The notes below the pieces were generated by a model that was not told where the DNA came from, did no database searches, and was given only the letters and a program-made list of their open reading frames with translations. From assembly GCF_001522545.3 (NCBI RefSeq), contig NC_031769.1:9971224-10035223 (forward strand): a DNA stretch of 64,000 nt, in the 5' to 3' direction. Numbering within the stretch: position 1 is the stretch's first letter; every line of letters starts with the position of its first letter. The DNA is from Parus major (Eukaryota > Chordata > Aves > Passeriformes > Paridae). Shown here piece by piece: positions 1-12,011 of this stretch. Both the position numbers and the translations under genes were made by a program.

Positions 1-3000
1 CAATTCCTGGGTGTATTTAAATAAAATACAACTGTATACTGTACTCTGTGAAGAGCTTTTATCACTATTTATGGTATTAAGTGTTTCTTCATCTCACAAC
101 TACAACATCCATGAGAAAGAGAAAGACATATCTAGGTCCTGCTACTAAAATTATCTATCAGGATAAAGCAGCTCTGATCTCAGGGTATATTTTCTGACTT
201 GCCTTCAGCTAAGACATTATTTCTAAGAAAGGAAAGCTAAGGAAACCCAGCCTAAAGCTGCATGATGCTGCCTCATCTGTTCCCATCAGGCATTATCCAG
301 GAAAAGGAGCAGCCAACCAAGCCATGTTCCCATTCCGTTTGACTCAATTGCTGAATATAAACTTCCATGCCTCCTCTTGAAGAGCTCCGACCATTTTTAA
401 TTGCCAGTTATCTTCCAGAACACTAATTATGTTTTGCTCAGTTCTTAGAGAAAGCATTGCCAAGATCAATAACTTTTCAGATCTCCTGCTTTTTTCATAT
501 TTTAACTTTACTCAACCAAGGTTTTCCAAGCCTTCGTTTGAAACCATTGTGCAAAATGCTATTTTTAAATTCTGAATTCTTCTAAAAGCTTAACAAAATA
601 CAATAAACCAATTCTATTTCTTTACATAGTGGGAAACCGGAGGAGAACAAACTTGCCTCCTGACATACAGAGTCCAAACCATTTAATTTATGCCCAGCAT
701 AAAGTAAAAGAATAAAGATTAAGTATAAACACTTCTGAATTAAATATATACATATAACCAAAAATTTCATGAATATTTATAACAAAAGACTATAAATAAT
801 TATTAAATGTGCCATTCTAAAATGCAGCATTTAATCTGATGTGTCCAATGATTATAGTTTGTGTCATAAATTTTTGCAATCTGCTTAATTAAATATACAG
901 TATTACGAGGTTATGTTCATTCTAAAATTAAATATACTGCAGCTGTTAGTGCTCTGGTTACAATTTTGAGACCACCCTCCCCTTTTCAGCATGAAACAGC
1001 AAATGAAGGAGAGCATTTTCCACTGTCTTACTGCTCTGGGAACACCAATGCCTACATTTCACTTAAGCACAGGCAGTCTCATTTCAGCCAGTGGGAATAC
1101 GTGCAAGTTTAAATTTAAGCAGAATCATGGCTTAGCTGTTCACATGTAACAGTCAGAACATTAATCAAATCACACCCAAATAAAAATTTCTCTTACATTT
1201 TTTATTTCTGCCAAAACTGGCCATCATTGCAGCCTGCTGGTCACAACCTTGAACTCAACCCACATGAGACATCATCACTTTTAGGCCCAAGACTTTTTTC
1301 TGATGCACAAAATTATTCCAATGAGTTGCATGGAAAAAAGTCAATGTCTTCCTCCAAAACACTGTTATTTAAACTGGGTAGTGAACATATTCTTAATGCT
1401 TATTACATGGGGCCCACTCTGCTAAAAAATGCAATCATAGAATGAAAATAGAGGTCAGGAGCAGCTGGCCAAGGAATTTAAGAAGTGTTTAAAACTGGCA
1501 AGGATGAAGCGTAACAAAGCACCCCACTGGGAACACACTGGCACCTGTGACTAAATGAACACCTCTGTGTCCACCAGCTACCACGATATTTATTAACAAC
1601 AGACATAAAGCATATGGAAGGGAAGAGTTGCTCAAACCCTAATCCATTGCCATGCAATATACAAAACCTGACCCTTTAAGAAGTACCTAAAAGCCTCCTA
1701 TTCTGGAGAACATCCTGCCCTGAAGAAATAAAAACTGCAACATTACCCAGAAATCACTGAGTGAGCAGTAGTCATAAACAGAAATAAAGTGAAAGTCGTT
1801 CTTCTTTCAATTCTGGACCTCCAGGGAAATGCCCCTGTGAACTCCACTGGGCATCCCACTCTCAAGGTAACTTATATGAAACAGAAACACCAGATACATA
1901 TGAATCAAATTAGTCTTTCACTTCCTACCATAAAACATTGTTTTCAAATAAAGTAACCCTTACTGTGCATAGTTACACAGTAATACTTAAAACACAGTTA
2001 AAATTTTGAGTTGGAATGTATTATCACTCAATAAGAACTACATTAATCACTGTGATTAAGTCTCTATTTAAACAATTATTTTGGTATTAAATCTGTTTTC
2101 CACAGACTTAGTTTTAATGCTATTAATCCACTGTGAAGTTTCTTTCATTAAGAAAGAACAAAACTTTTGTTGAGAAACTTCTTAATCACACAGTAAATAT
2201 GTTGGTTCTAATGCTGACTTTTACGGTCTTAACAAGAAAATCTGTTTCATTTACTTTGGATAACAACGAGACTTTTGACACTGCTACATCTCACTGCACA
2301 CAAGTATTTTGCTTTGCAAAAGACAGAGAATTCAATTCTCATTACAGCCACCTACACTTGAATAATCCCAAGTAAAAGTGTGGTCCTGTACAAATGTAAC
2401 CAAGGAAAGAATGGCCAGAATTTTGCAAGACCAAGCTTCCCCGTCAGGGTGTGGCAGCAATACCATGCCTGAGGAGCAATAACGAAGTTGATTTAAAATC
2501 ATCACCATGGATCTCCCCTGATTTTCCTCCCAGGTTTTCCTGTCATTGATCTGAGTTACAACAGACAACATAATTTCAAAATTCTAAGACCAAAAAGGAG
2601 GCAGCAATCAGAAGGCATTTTGTTTTCTGAGCTATTGACTCTAACTTTCCAACCCAGCCTCATTCTTTCAACCGACACAGTGAATTAGGAACGTCTTCCT
2701 TAAATACTGATCAGTTCTGTCTGTAGTTATCTTATTACAAGATTACTGCAATAAACTTTTCCACATTGAATTTTACCTTCACTGAATGAAAATTAATTAA
2801 GAGCACACTAAACAGCATCCAAAATTCAGAGGTTATAAAAGTTTAAATGTCGTTTGTAGACCCTGTTGAAGTCTTTTGGTTAATTAACTCCTTTTCTCTA
2901 GCAGTGCGTGCCACATGCTTTAGATAATTTTAGCCACATTATCTTCAGTATATTTTTCCATTTCCAGTGTGTAAGAAGTAATATTCAAAAGACTGAACTG

Positions 3001-3560
3001 TTTATGCCTCCATAAGTTATGACCTTAAAATATAGGAACTACTTAGTTGTATTACCTTTGGTTGCAGCTTATGACTTCTATTACATGATCAAAAAGTAGA
3101 AGGCAGCAATATTTTTAATATAGCAAATATACAAAATTATTTACATCCCAAGCTATTGAAAAGGTCTTTATTAATTGTGAAATGCCTATGTTATATTACA
3201 GCTTCCATTAACACTCAGGTGTAGCCACAACCTACTTTATTGTGTTTTGTGAGTAAACTAATCCCTGAGGGGTCCTGTTATGGTCAGGCTTACACAGGGC
3301 AAAGCAGAGGGCTCAAAGAATTTCAGACATTGAGCAAAAGTGAGCTTGACAGACACCCAGCACTTCAATAAAATCCAAGATGGAAAGAGACATTCCTCCC
3401 TCAGGAATGTTACACAGAATCTACATGGGCTATGTATGGGCTACATTCCTACCACTTTGAGGAAAATAAATTACAATTATGGCAACCCCATGATAGTTGA
3501 AAATGTGGTTAGTTCAATGTAAAAACTAGTTTACAGTATCTTTAGATATAACTACAAAAG
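1..3560. other. Unique AT-rich intron sequence
   Basis: No gene, RNA gene or recognisable transposon is visible. Composition is AT-rich with short A and T runs. ORFs reach only 80 codons and show no family signature. Confidence 0.6.
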
Positions 3561-4500
3561 AGGATAGGATAGGATAGGATAGGATAGGATAGGATAGGAT
3601 AGGATAGGATAGGATAGGATAGGATAGGATAGGATAGGATAGGATAGGATAGGATNNNNNNNNNNNNNNNNNNNNNNNNNNNNNNNNNNNNNNNNNNNNN
3701 NNNNNNNNNNNNNNNNNNNNNNNNNNNNNNNNNNNNNNNNNNNNNNNNNNNNNNNNNNNNNNNNNNNNNNNNNNNNNNNNNNNNNNNNNNNNNNNNNNNN
3801 NNNNNNNNNNNNNNNNNNNNNNNNNNNNNNNNNNNNNNNNNNNNNNNNNNNNNNNNNNNNNNNNNNNNNNNNNNNNNNNNNNNNNNNNNNNNNNNNNNNN
3901 NNNNNNNNNNNNNNNNNNNNNNNNNNNNNNNNNNNNNNNNNNNNNNNNNNNNNNNNNNNNNNNNNNNNNNNNNNNNNNNNNNNNNNNNNNNNNNNNNNNN
4001 NNNNNNNNNNNNNNNNNNNNNNNNNNNNNNNNNNNNNNNNNNNNNNNNNNNNNNNNNNNNNNNNNNNNNNNNNNNNNNNNNNNNNNNNNNNNNNNNNNNN
4101 NNNNNNNNNNNNNNNNNNNNNNNNNNNNNNNNNNNNNNNNNNNNNNNNNNNNNNNNNNNNNNNNNNNNNNNNNNNNNNNNNNNNNNNNNNNNNNNNNNNN
4201 NNNNNNNNNNNNNNNNNNNNNNNNNNNNNNNNNNNNNNNNNNNNNNNNNNNNNNNNNNNNNNNNNNNNNNNNNNNNNNNNNNNNNNNNNNNNNNNNNNNN
4301 NNNNNNNNNNNNNNNNNNNNNNNNNNNNNNNNNNNNNNNNNNNNNNNNNNNNNNNNNNNNNNNNNNNNNNNNNNNNNNNNNNNNNNNNNNNNNNNNNNNN
4401 NNNNNNNNNNNNNNNNNNNNNNNNNNNTAGGATAGGATAGGATAGGATAGGATAGGATAGGATAGGATAGGATAGGATAGGATAGGATAGGATAGGATAG
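3561..4500. repeat. Pentanucleotide array (AGGAT)n, interrupted by an assembly gap
   Basis: Nineteen uninterrupted AGGAT units run from 3561 to 3655, and 73 more bases of the same repeat resume at 4428-4500 after the gap. Visible copies are essentially identical, which points to recent expansion or homogenisation. The right end joins directly to a CR1 LINE 3' end at 4501, so the array looks like the expanded 3' tail of that element (TATCC units on the CR1 sense strand). Confidence 0.93.
3656..4427. other. Assembly gap (772 N)
   Basis: All bases are N. The gap sits inside the AGGAT array with the same repeat on both sides, so the missing sequence is most likely more of the array. The length is an assembly estimate and may not be the true array size. 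Confidence 0.97.
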
Positions 4501-4546
4501 TTCATTAGGAAGGGACCTACAAAGATCATCTAGGCCAACTGCAATA
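4501..4546 (-). mobile_element. CR1 LINE 3' end, severely 5'-truncated
   Basis: The plus strand reads GGAAGGGACC, then AAGATCATCTAGGCCAAC, the reverse complement of the conserved CR1 3' UTR end. Only about 45 bases are recognisable before the match fades. On the CR1 sense (minus) strand the element runs straight into the TATCC repeat array, which takes the place of the usual short 8-mer tail (ATTCTATG). No coding part remains. Confidence 0.7.
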
Positions 4547-7500
4547 TGACAGCTTTTCCAGCAGACCTGGAAACTGAAGGTTTTTCATAGCTGATGCATC
4601 AGTCATTAAACTTTGCACACCACAAAAGAAACAGCACTGTTTTTCTTTAATAAAAATTCTTTTTCATCATGGTGAGTAATTTTAGGCTTCAGCAACCTGC
4701 ATTCTCACTTTCAACAGAGCTAGTAATATGTCCAATTTCACTTTCAAAAAGCAGCACAGTATGACGAACCTGCACAGAAAAGGTATTTGAAACAGAAATC
4801 TCCAGCTCTGCTAGGATCATCACCATTTCAATAAAGAAATTATCCTTGCAAGGAGAAACACAGCAGGGGTTGGAGTTCTCACACTGCACAGGAGCCTCCA
4901 GAACAGCAACCTCCAGGTTCTGTTGTATTGACAGTTCTTAACTTATGAAGCTTTATCACTAATTAACTAACGCTAATGAAAAGCGTTAATGAGGAGTAGG
5001 CAGGGAAAGAGAAAACCCTTCAAGAAAATGTTATCATTCAGGTGTAACTGATGGGAAAGATATCACTTGTGGAACATATGAAGTCATGGTGGGGGTAACA
5101 CAACAGTAAAACTGCTACTCCTGTATTCAGATACACACAATGCTACCAAACCCCAAATCTGTAGCTCCCAAAATAGAAAGAGTCATGGATCTGCCAAATT
5201 TTGCTTTGCCAGCGTGGGGAATGACATCAGTGTGACTCACTGTGCACAAGCCAAAGAGGCAGCAAGACAGCTCAGAAAGGGAGCAAGGAGGCAGGAAGAG
5301 CAGCCATTCAGTGACTCTCCTGCTCCACATCGCCATTGTCATTTACACATTTATGTTCCTTCATTTTCAAATGAAGAGGACATGCTATATTTAGCTCAAA
5401 TCTTTTCTCATGACACATTTTAGAGTCTCAGTGGCAAGCTGTATGGTAAAGCAGAACAATTAGGAGTTAAAAATCTAATTGCGAGGGGGTCTGTGAAAAT
5501 ACACAATCCTGAAATTGCATCTTATGGATAAAAACATTGGGTTTAGAAAACCCAGTTGGCTCATGTTAACCTTGTGAACTAATCCTATACAGAATTCATC
5601 TTGCTGCTTAATCCCATGCTTCAAAACAATCTTGCAAACATAACTTCACTTTTAAAATACTGTATTTCCATAGTATATGCAAACAGGAACCAAAGCTATC
5701 TCACAAATAGAGTTCTCCTGATTGGACATAAACTCACATGATGCAAGTTTTTTTATACTGTTTTTACCCTAATGACAATAGAGTAATTCCACCTCTGGCA
5801 ACCACCTTATGTAGCATGTTTTTCCTTTTAGTCTTCTGTTTGCCATGTAGACTCTCTGGAGTCAATACAAAAACCCACCAATTAATTACACAGGAAGAAG
5901 TTGCAACATAAACACTGGTTATTCCTTAGGAGAAAGCAGCAGCAGTGTTAAATTAAAAAATAAGATCCAGTGGCCACAGATAATGAAGCTATTACAACAT
6001 ACACATCTCTAAAGCTGTGTACATTGCCACAGTGCAAGAGCTGAGCCATAGCAAGTCCAGCACCAACTCAGATCAATGTAGGAGGATGCTGCCTTAAACA
6101 TCCCCCTGTATCACAGCTGTAAATAACCTCACCTGAGGCCTTCATTAACAAACTGGCTAGCTGAAAGAAATTACACAGTATAATTGAATTGGAAAAGACA
6201 ACAGACACAGTTCAAATACTGTGTGTTTCTTTTTCCCGCTGTTCTCCAGTAAGGTAAACACGAGTACTACACATAACAATAGACTCAACTAACCCCAACA
6301 AAATCACACTTGGGGGGCTGTGGGTGGGAGGATGATGAGAGGCCAGAAAAAGGAGAGATATCTTTCCTCTCACAGACTTTCTTCAGTTTTTCCATCCCAA
6401 GTCAAAACCAAAAACTAGAACAGTTATATTTGTTAATGATCAGATTACCATAAACTAAGACACTTTTTGTATAACAGAGGTATTCCATCACGTATGAGGT
6501 TTCTTTGTTTTGTCAAAATCATTAATAGATTTCCAACTTTTTCAAACATTCACCACCAAAATATCTCCATATGACCCTGGATATTTTTTAATAATAAATC
6601 CTGGATATTTATAATAATAATTTTAAAAATCATCTGCTTGAAAACTAGTTGCAGTAGAATGAATTCCCTTCCTGCTGCCATTACAGCTGAACTCCACCTG
6701 GTAAATTTATTAGACCTCCGTAAAATGTACAATGATATAATACCTATTAAAAGCATGGGGAACAGGAATGCATATTCTCTTAAAACACATCCCAGAGAAA
6801 AGAAAGCAAACTGCAAAATTTTCAACTCCCTTTTTTGGATGAATCTGCTCTTAAATGCCATTTCCTAATCTCTTGTTCTCATTTTCTTCAGTAATTTTGG
6901 AGTCAGAACTGAAACAGCCATGAATACATGTTTCAATTTTTTAACCTTTGAGCTATTTTGAAATTGCTTTAATTTCTCACTCCACCTCTTCACATCTCAA
7001 AGTCATTGTAGAAACCTTAAGAGAGAAACAATACATAGAAAATCAGGAACATTTTAATTCCCTATTGTTCAAACAAAGCCTGAATCCTTCTAGATGTACT
7101 GAGTTTCTCAACCTGTACAACTCCTCTGGCTGTGTGCTGGATTCTGGATGCTGACACCTACTGAGACACTTCATTTAAATGTTGAAGAGTGGTTAGAAGG
7201 CAAAAACCCAACAAATAATAATGTACTCTCAGAGAGAAAGGAAGTCAATGCAAAAACTGGAGCTGCCCAGCTGCCTGGAATATCACTTTCTTTAAGAACT
7301 ACTTGCAGGACTTTACAGGAATTTCACCTAATTATTTGCAGGAATGAATGAACTGTTGCACAGGATGAAGCTAACGGTCCATCTGATTGAGGATATTTTC
7401 TCTAGCAGTTTCATATTTTATCTAACTTTTGGAATTATTATCCTCTCTCTTGTAAACACAAAAAACTCATGGGGATTCACAGAAATTACTGTTCAGCGGG

Positions 7501-8286
7501 TTAAAAAAGAATCAAACTAAAACAAAAGGAAGGACCTTTCCACACAAACAAAATCATTAAATTGTGAAACTCTACGCTGCAGGGGCCAAAAGTATAAATG
7601 GTTTTATGGAAAAAATTCAGGGGAAAAAAGTTCATAGCTGACTATTGACCAAGATGACCAAGCTAACAGCTCGGAAAGCCTCTGGCTTGGCCAACTGCGG
7701 GAAGTTCAGGGGATTCACCAGGGAAGCGCTGCCCTGTGCTTACCCCTTCCTAACACTATCTGTGCTGGCCAGGAACATGCTGGGCTTGTCAGATCCAATT
7801 CATCTCTTCCTGTGCCTGAAAACAGCAACAAGGAGTCTGCAGCTCATAGGACTTAAAACTCTCACTTTATTCAGTCCTGGTGCACGATTTTCCCCTTTGT
7901 GTTGTTAACAGCTAACATTAACCTGTGTGGTGATGTGTGAGCAACCAAAGGGGTTGGAAAGGATATAGATTCAAGAACATTTCTATGGGTGGAGAGTTTT
8001 CCTAATTTTGGGCAGAGCAAGACAGTTCACATCCTGAAACATAGGAAAGAATTTTCCCTACACCTACATAAGATGATCTTCTCAAACTTGTATGAACACC
8101 TCCCAGAGTAATGGACAGTAGGCAGAATACTTTCAGGGATGTCCATATAAATAGGCTGTACCAAGCTATGCTGCCAACTGACTCACTGACATCCCTGCCA
8201 CTGTTTTGCCCAGAGATCTAAGTGAATGCTGCATTCACATGTGCCAGCATCTGGTAGCCCCCACATCAGCTCTTTGTATCAATTCA
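4547..8286. other. Unique intron sequence between two CR1 fragments
   Basis: Mostly AT-rich single-copy sequence. Small features are an imperfect tandem copy of CCTGGATATTT plus ATAATAA at about 6577-6623 and a G-rich stretch with runs of six, three and three G at 6311-6333. The longest ORF (103 codons, minus, 6550-6861) is not protein-like. Confidence 0.55.
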
Positions 8287-8592
8287 TTGAATCACAAAGG
8301 AACTGGGGTCAGCAGGGATTTTGAGGACCACCTCTACCCAGTCCTCTACCCAAAGCAGAACTGATTAGAGTGAATTGCGCAGGACTATGACAGGATGGGT
8401 TTCGAATAGTCCTAAGGATGGAGACATCTCTAGTTTGTTTCTTGTCCTTCAGCAGAATTTCCTGTATTTCAGCTTGTGCTCATTGCCCCTTGTCCTATCA
8501 CTAGATATCATGGGAAGAGCCTGGCTCCAGCTTCTTTACTACCCTTGTCAGGTCAGCCCCATCTTCCTCATGTCACTGACAGAAGTCAAGAT
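8287..8592 (-). mobile_element. CR1 LINE 3' fragment, diverged
   Basis: The plus strand carries the antisense CR1 3' region: GAATCACAAAGGAACTGG near the start, then an internally shortened middle, then the hallmark stretch TTGTGCTCATTGCCCCTTGTCC around 8473-8496 and AGAGCCTGGCTCCAGC near 8515-8531. Many substitutions and small deletions show an old copy. Only the 3' UTR and terminal part are present; no reverse-transcriptase sequence is seen. The apparent ORFs at 8375-8661 lie in it and are not genes. Confidence 0.85.
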
Positions 8593-11500
8593 TCAGAAAA
8601 CCTAAAAACTAAAAATAAAGCTTCACTGCCAGATCCTGGACTAAAAAGACTGTGGTCTTAGGTGCCTGTCTCAGCTGTCTGATACCTGCAGTTTGTTTGG
8701 CCATCTCATCCACCAGCAAGCACCACTGAGGCTGAGCAGCTGCAAAGCAGTATGGCTATAAGGGAGGAAAGGAGCAGCAAACTCTCTCTCAGGCAGAAAA
8801 CTCACAGCTGGTCTCATAAGATTTTTAAAACTCCAGATGATCTATTAAAGTAAAATAATCAAACACCAGCAACAGCTTTTAACATCCCCAGAAGACAAAC
8901 TATTCAGCACAGAAAGATGAAATTACTGCTGTATTATATTTTACTCCTCCAATAAAATATTTATAATGTAGCCCCACAATACCACACAACATAAAAACAC
9001 AACACCCCTTTCACAAAAGCAATTAAATAAATAAAATATAAACCAACTCAGTACCCTCCAGGCACTGAGACCTGAACCCAGATTCTCCATCATGGTCCTT
9101 GATCCAAGCACGCTCACACAGCCACAGTCACATCCCCTTCTCTTGTCTGTCTCTTCCATGGACACTTAAATCCCATTTATGTCCTGGTGCTTTCCTGCAC
9201 TGTTTTTTGCATAAATTTTAATGATTAACGGCAAGTGGTAGTGAAATATCAATGCTGTCAAATACATCTATTACTCTTTCTTGAAGCTGGACTGAGTAAG
9301 ATGTTTTCCAGCTGTTTCAGTGCAGCCAGTTTTTAAAACCACGTTCCCCTAACCAGGCAGCTCATCTGTCAAACACACCCATCCTGCACCAAAGATCAGC
9401 CCCAAACTCAGAGGTACAAAAGGTGGCTGAAAGAAGACAGGTGGCAAAAAAGGCTAATCCAAACCCTTAACTCCAATCCTGCTCTTCCCCAACATCAGCC
9501 AAGTATCTGTATTTTTCCAGTAGTATAAGACTGTTTCAAAGCTCAACACTGGCATCTTCCTAAGACTACTTACAGATACCTTTTTCCTTTTATTTTGTGA
9601 GCAGGAACACTTTAGCAATATTGTTGGAATGAACAAAAAAATGGTAAGTTGGAAGAAAAATGTAACTGTGCAAAAAATGCTCTGACAAAAAGAGAAATAC
9701 TCCAGAAATAACTTTGATAATATAATTATTTTTAAAATGTCATGTACCTAACAGAAAGAGCAATAAAATTAAGATCGTCATGGAAGCAGCAAGTCTACTC
9801 TTTAACACACCAAGAACTAAGGAGTTGGCCCAGAAACACAGAGTATAAACCAACTTGGTGGAAAAGCTCTAAAATTTAAAATTTTTAATTTGTGCTCCCT
9901 CTCCTGTTATAGTCCATAAAAACATGAGTTCATATCAAAAACAGAAAAATGAATACAGGAAAAGGATGGTGCAAAAGTTAAAGAGGAATATTCCCATAAA
10001 TTAGCACACTGACAAACCTATGTAGACAAAATGAAGTAAAATGACAGTGTGGTGGAGTCTCCACATCATTAGACAGCTTCCACTTAAAACTGCCATGTGG
10101 TATTGAAAATTGTCATTGCATCTGAGCAGTGAGTTGCATAAGCTTTTCTATTCACAAATAATCTTCCACTGGGAAATTCCCAATCCATACAATTCTTTTT
10201 CTTTTTTTTTTTTGTTAGCAGGATATTGACCTAAAAATTGAACAAACTAAATTAGAAAGGTATTTTTTGCTACAAACCCACATTTCTGGATCTCATTCAA
10301 AGCAGCTCCCCAGGGCATACCCGGTTCTCCGTCCTTCCCGGAAGGCAGGACAAGCTCCAGCCTGTGTGGGAAGCAGAGGGTGCTTGGCTTTGCTGCTCCC
10401 CTGCTGTCACAATAACTCCCCATACAGAGCTTGTCAATCAGTGACAGATTATAAAAAGGAAATGAAATGTCACATTCCTGCAAGAACCCGGGGACAAGTG
10501 AGCTCACCTAGAAAACCAGGATAAGCACAGCTACTGACCTGTTAAGTCAACAAGGTCAGGAAAACCACCAAGCCCTGTGCCTACAGGCAGGCTTTCAGCA
10601 GTTTTGGCATTTCCAGGCATGACCCCATGGGTAATGCTGAGGTGAGAGGGATAAGGGAGAGAGAGATTTATTCTCATATAACCTTGACCCTCTCCTTCAG
10701 AGTAAATGAAGACTCTCTACCATGCAATGCAGTGCCACATGTGGATGGGACACAGGGAGGATGTTACCCAAATACCTTTATTCCCTTACAAAGAATTTCA
10801 AGGCATTAGTTTTAATAACAGCAAATTTTCAAACAGTGCTCCTCAGCACCTGGAATGTGAATGGAAGGTATAGAAGCAGCTGAGGTAATACAAGTTGCCA
10901 AGTAATCTGAATTGGACAAGATTCAAAGCACCTAAAATTGGTCTGATTTTATATTCTTGGCAGGAGAAACTTGATTAAGAAAACCATTTTTCACTAGTTA
11001 CTGCTTTTAATAAATAGCCTACTACTTCTAGCCTACAGAAACTGGTATAGTGAGTAAGAGTGGGTGAAGCAGAAGAGAGGATGACTTGCCAGGCAGTTAT
11101 TATTAGACACCTGATGTCAGAGCAATGATGGTTACCTCTGTGAAAACACTTCTCCTGAGCACGACAAGGTTCATCTCTCAGGGAGGGACACAAGCAGATG
11201 GAGACATCAGCAGACCTCCCCTGCTGTTCCCCAGGGAATATTAATCCACTCTTCCGATTTCAAAACAATATTCAAATAATACATGACATACTGCCCCTCT
11301 ATAGCTCCTACAAAATCATGAAGGTGGAATGGTTTGCCCACTGACATTGCAACCATCCCCTCTGACAAGGCCAGAGGTGACCCAAACCACTGGTGCACAG
11401 CAGCCTGGATATATCCTCCTGCTTGCAAAAACCCTACATCTTTGACAGGGTAGTGAATGGATCTTCTCACATCTGATATCATCTGGAAGCACTTGCCAAA

Positions 11501-11862
11501 TCAGAAAAGAAAAAAAGGCACCCGACTAGAGTGAGGAAGATAATTTCTTTTCTAAGGAAAGCTTTAGTTTCTCAGATATTTGAAAAGCTTACTGAAAATC
11601 CAAGAGCAGCAGGATGGATAGCTTGTTAGACAACCATTATATTGATAGAGAACATCTGAATTTTGAGCACATAAAGCCTAAACTCAAGTAGTCCACTAGA
11701 AATGAGAAACCTCCTGCAAATGGAATCCAGACAGACACAGAACATGGATAAAATAAATCTTGGCAATCACTACCTATGTACTGAATCTTCACCTTTCAAG
11801 GGTTAAAACATAAAACATTCACAGAACTGAAGGCAGTAATACCCCAGGTTTTAGTCAGATAG

Positions 11863-11899
11863 GTGGCTGCCACCTGAGCACTGCTCTGTGCTCAGCCAC
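11863..11899. repeat. Short inverted repeat (hairpin)
   Basis: TGAGCAC at 11875-11881 pairs with GTGCTCA at 11888-11894 around a 6-base loop; an outer GTGGC/GCCAC pair (11863-11867, 11895-11899) extends it with a 7-base bulge on the left arm. It is visible directly. The stem is too short for a microRNA precursor and no T-run follows it. Confidence 0.55.
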
Positions 11900-11992
11900 A
11901 CCTCGGGCACAGCCTGCAGAGCCCACAGCCCCCAGAGCCGCTCGGCTGCACCGCTGCCAGCAGCTCCTCTCTCCCTGGTGCTTCTCCAGCTT

Positions 11993-12011
11993 CCCCCCTC
12001 CCCTCCCCCCC
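11993..12011 (-). other. G-quadruplex-type G-run cluster on the gene's sense strand
   Basis: The plus strand has C6-T-C4-T-C7; the minus strand, and so the DIP2C pre-mRNA, reads G7-A-G4-A-G6. The G7 and G6 runs can each supply two G3 tracts, so four tracts with single-base loops are available. Function is not implied. Confidence 0.55.

Noticed and set aside
3552..4529. 325-codon minus-strand ORF (PILSY repeats with unknown residues)
   Set aside because: It is a translation of the AGGAT array and the N gap, with no start or stop of biological meaning.
8375..8661. Two overlapping plus-strand ORFs of 76 and 61 codons
   Set aside because: They are translations of the antisense strand of a CR1 3' end.
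11207..11482. 91-codon minus-strand ORF with a protein-like look
   Set aside because: I considered a retroelement or pseudogene fragment but could not match any reverse-transcriptase, gag or cellular motif.
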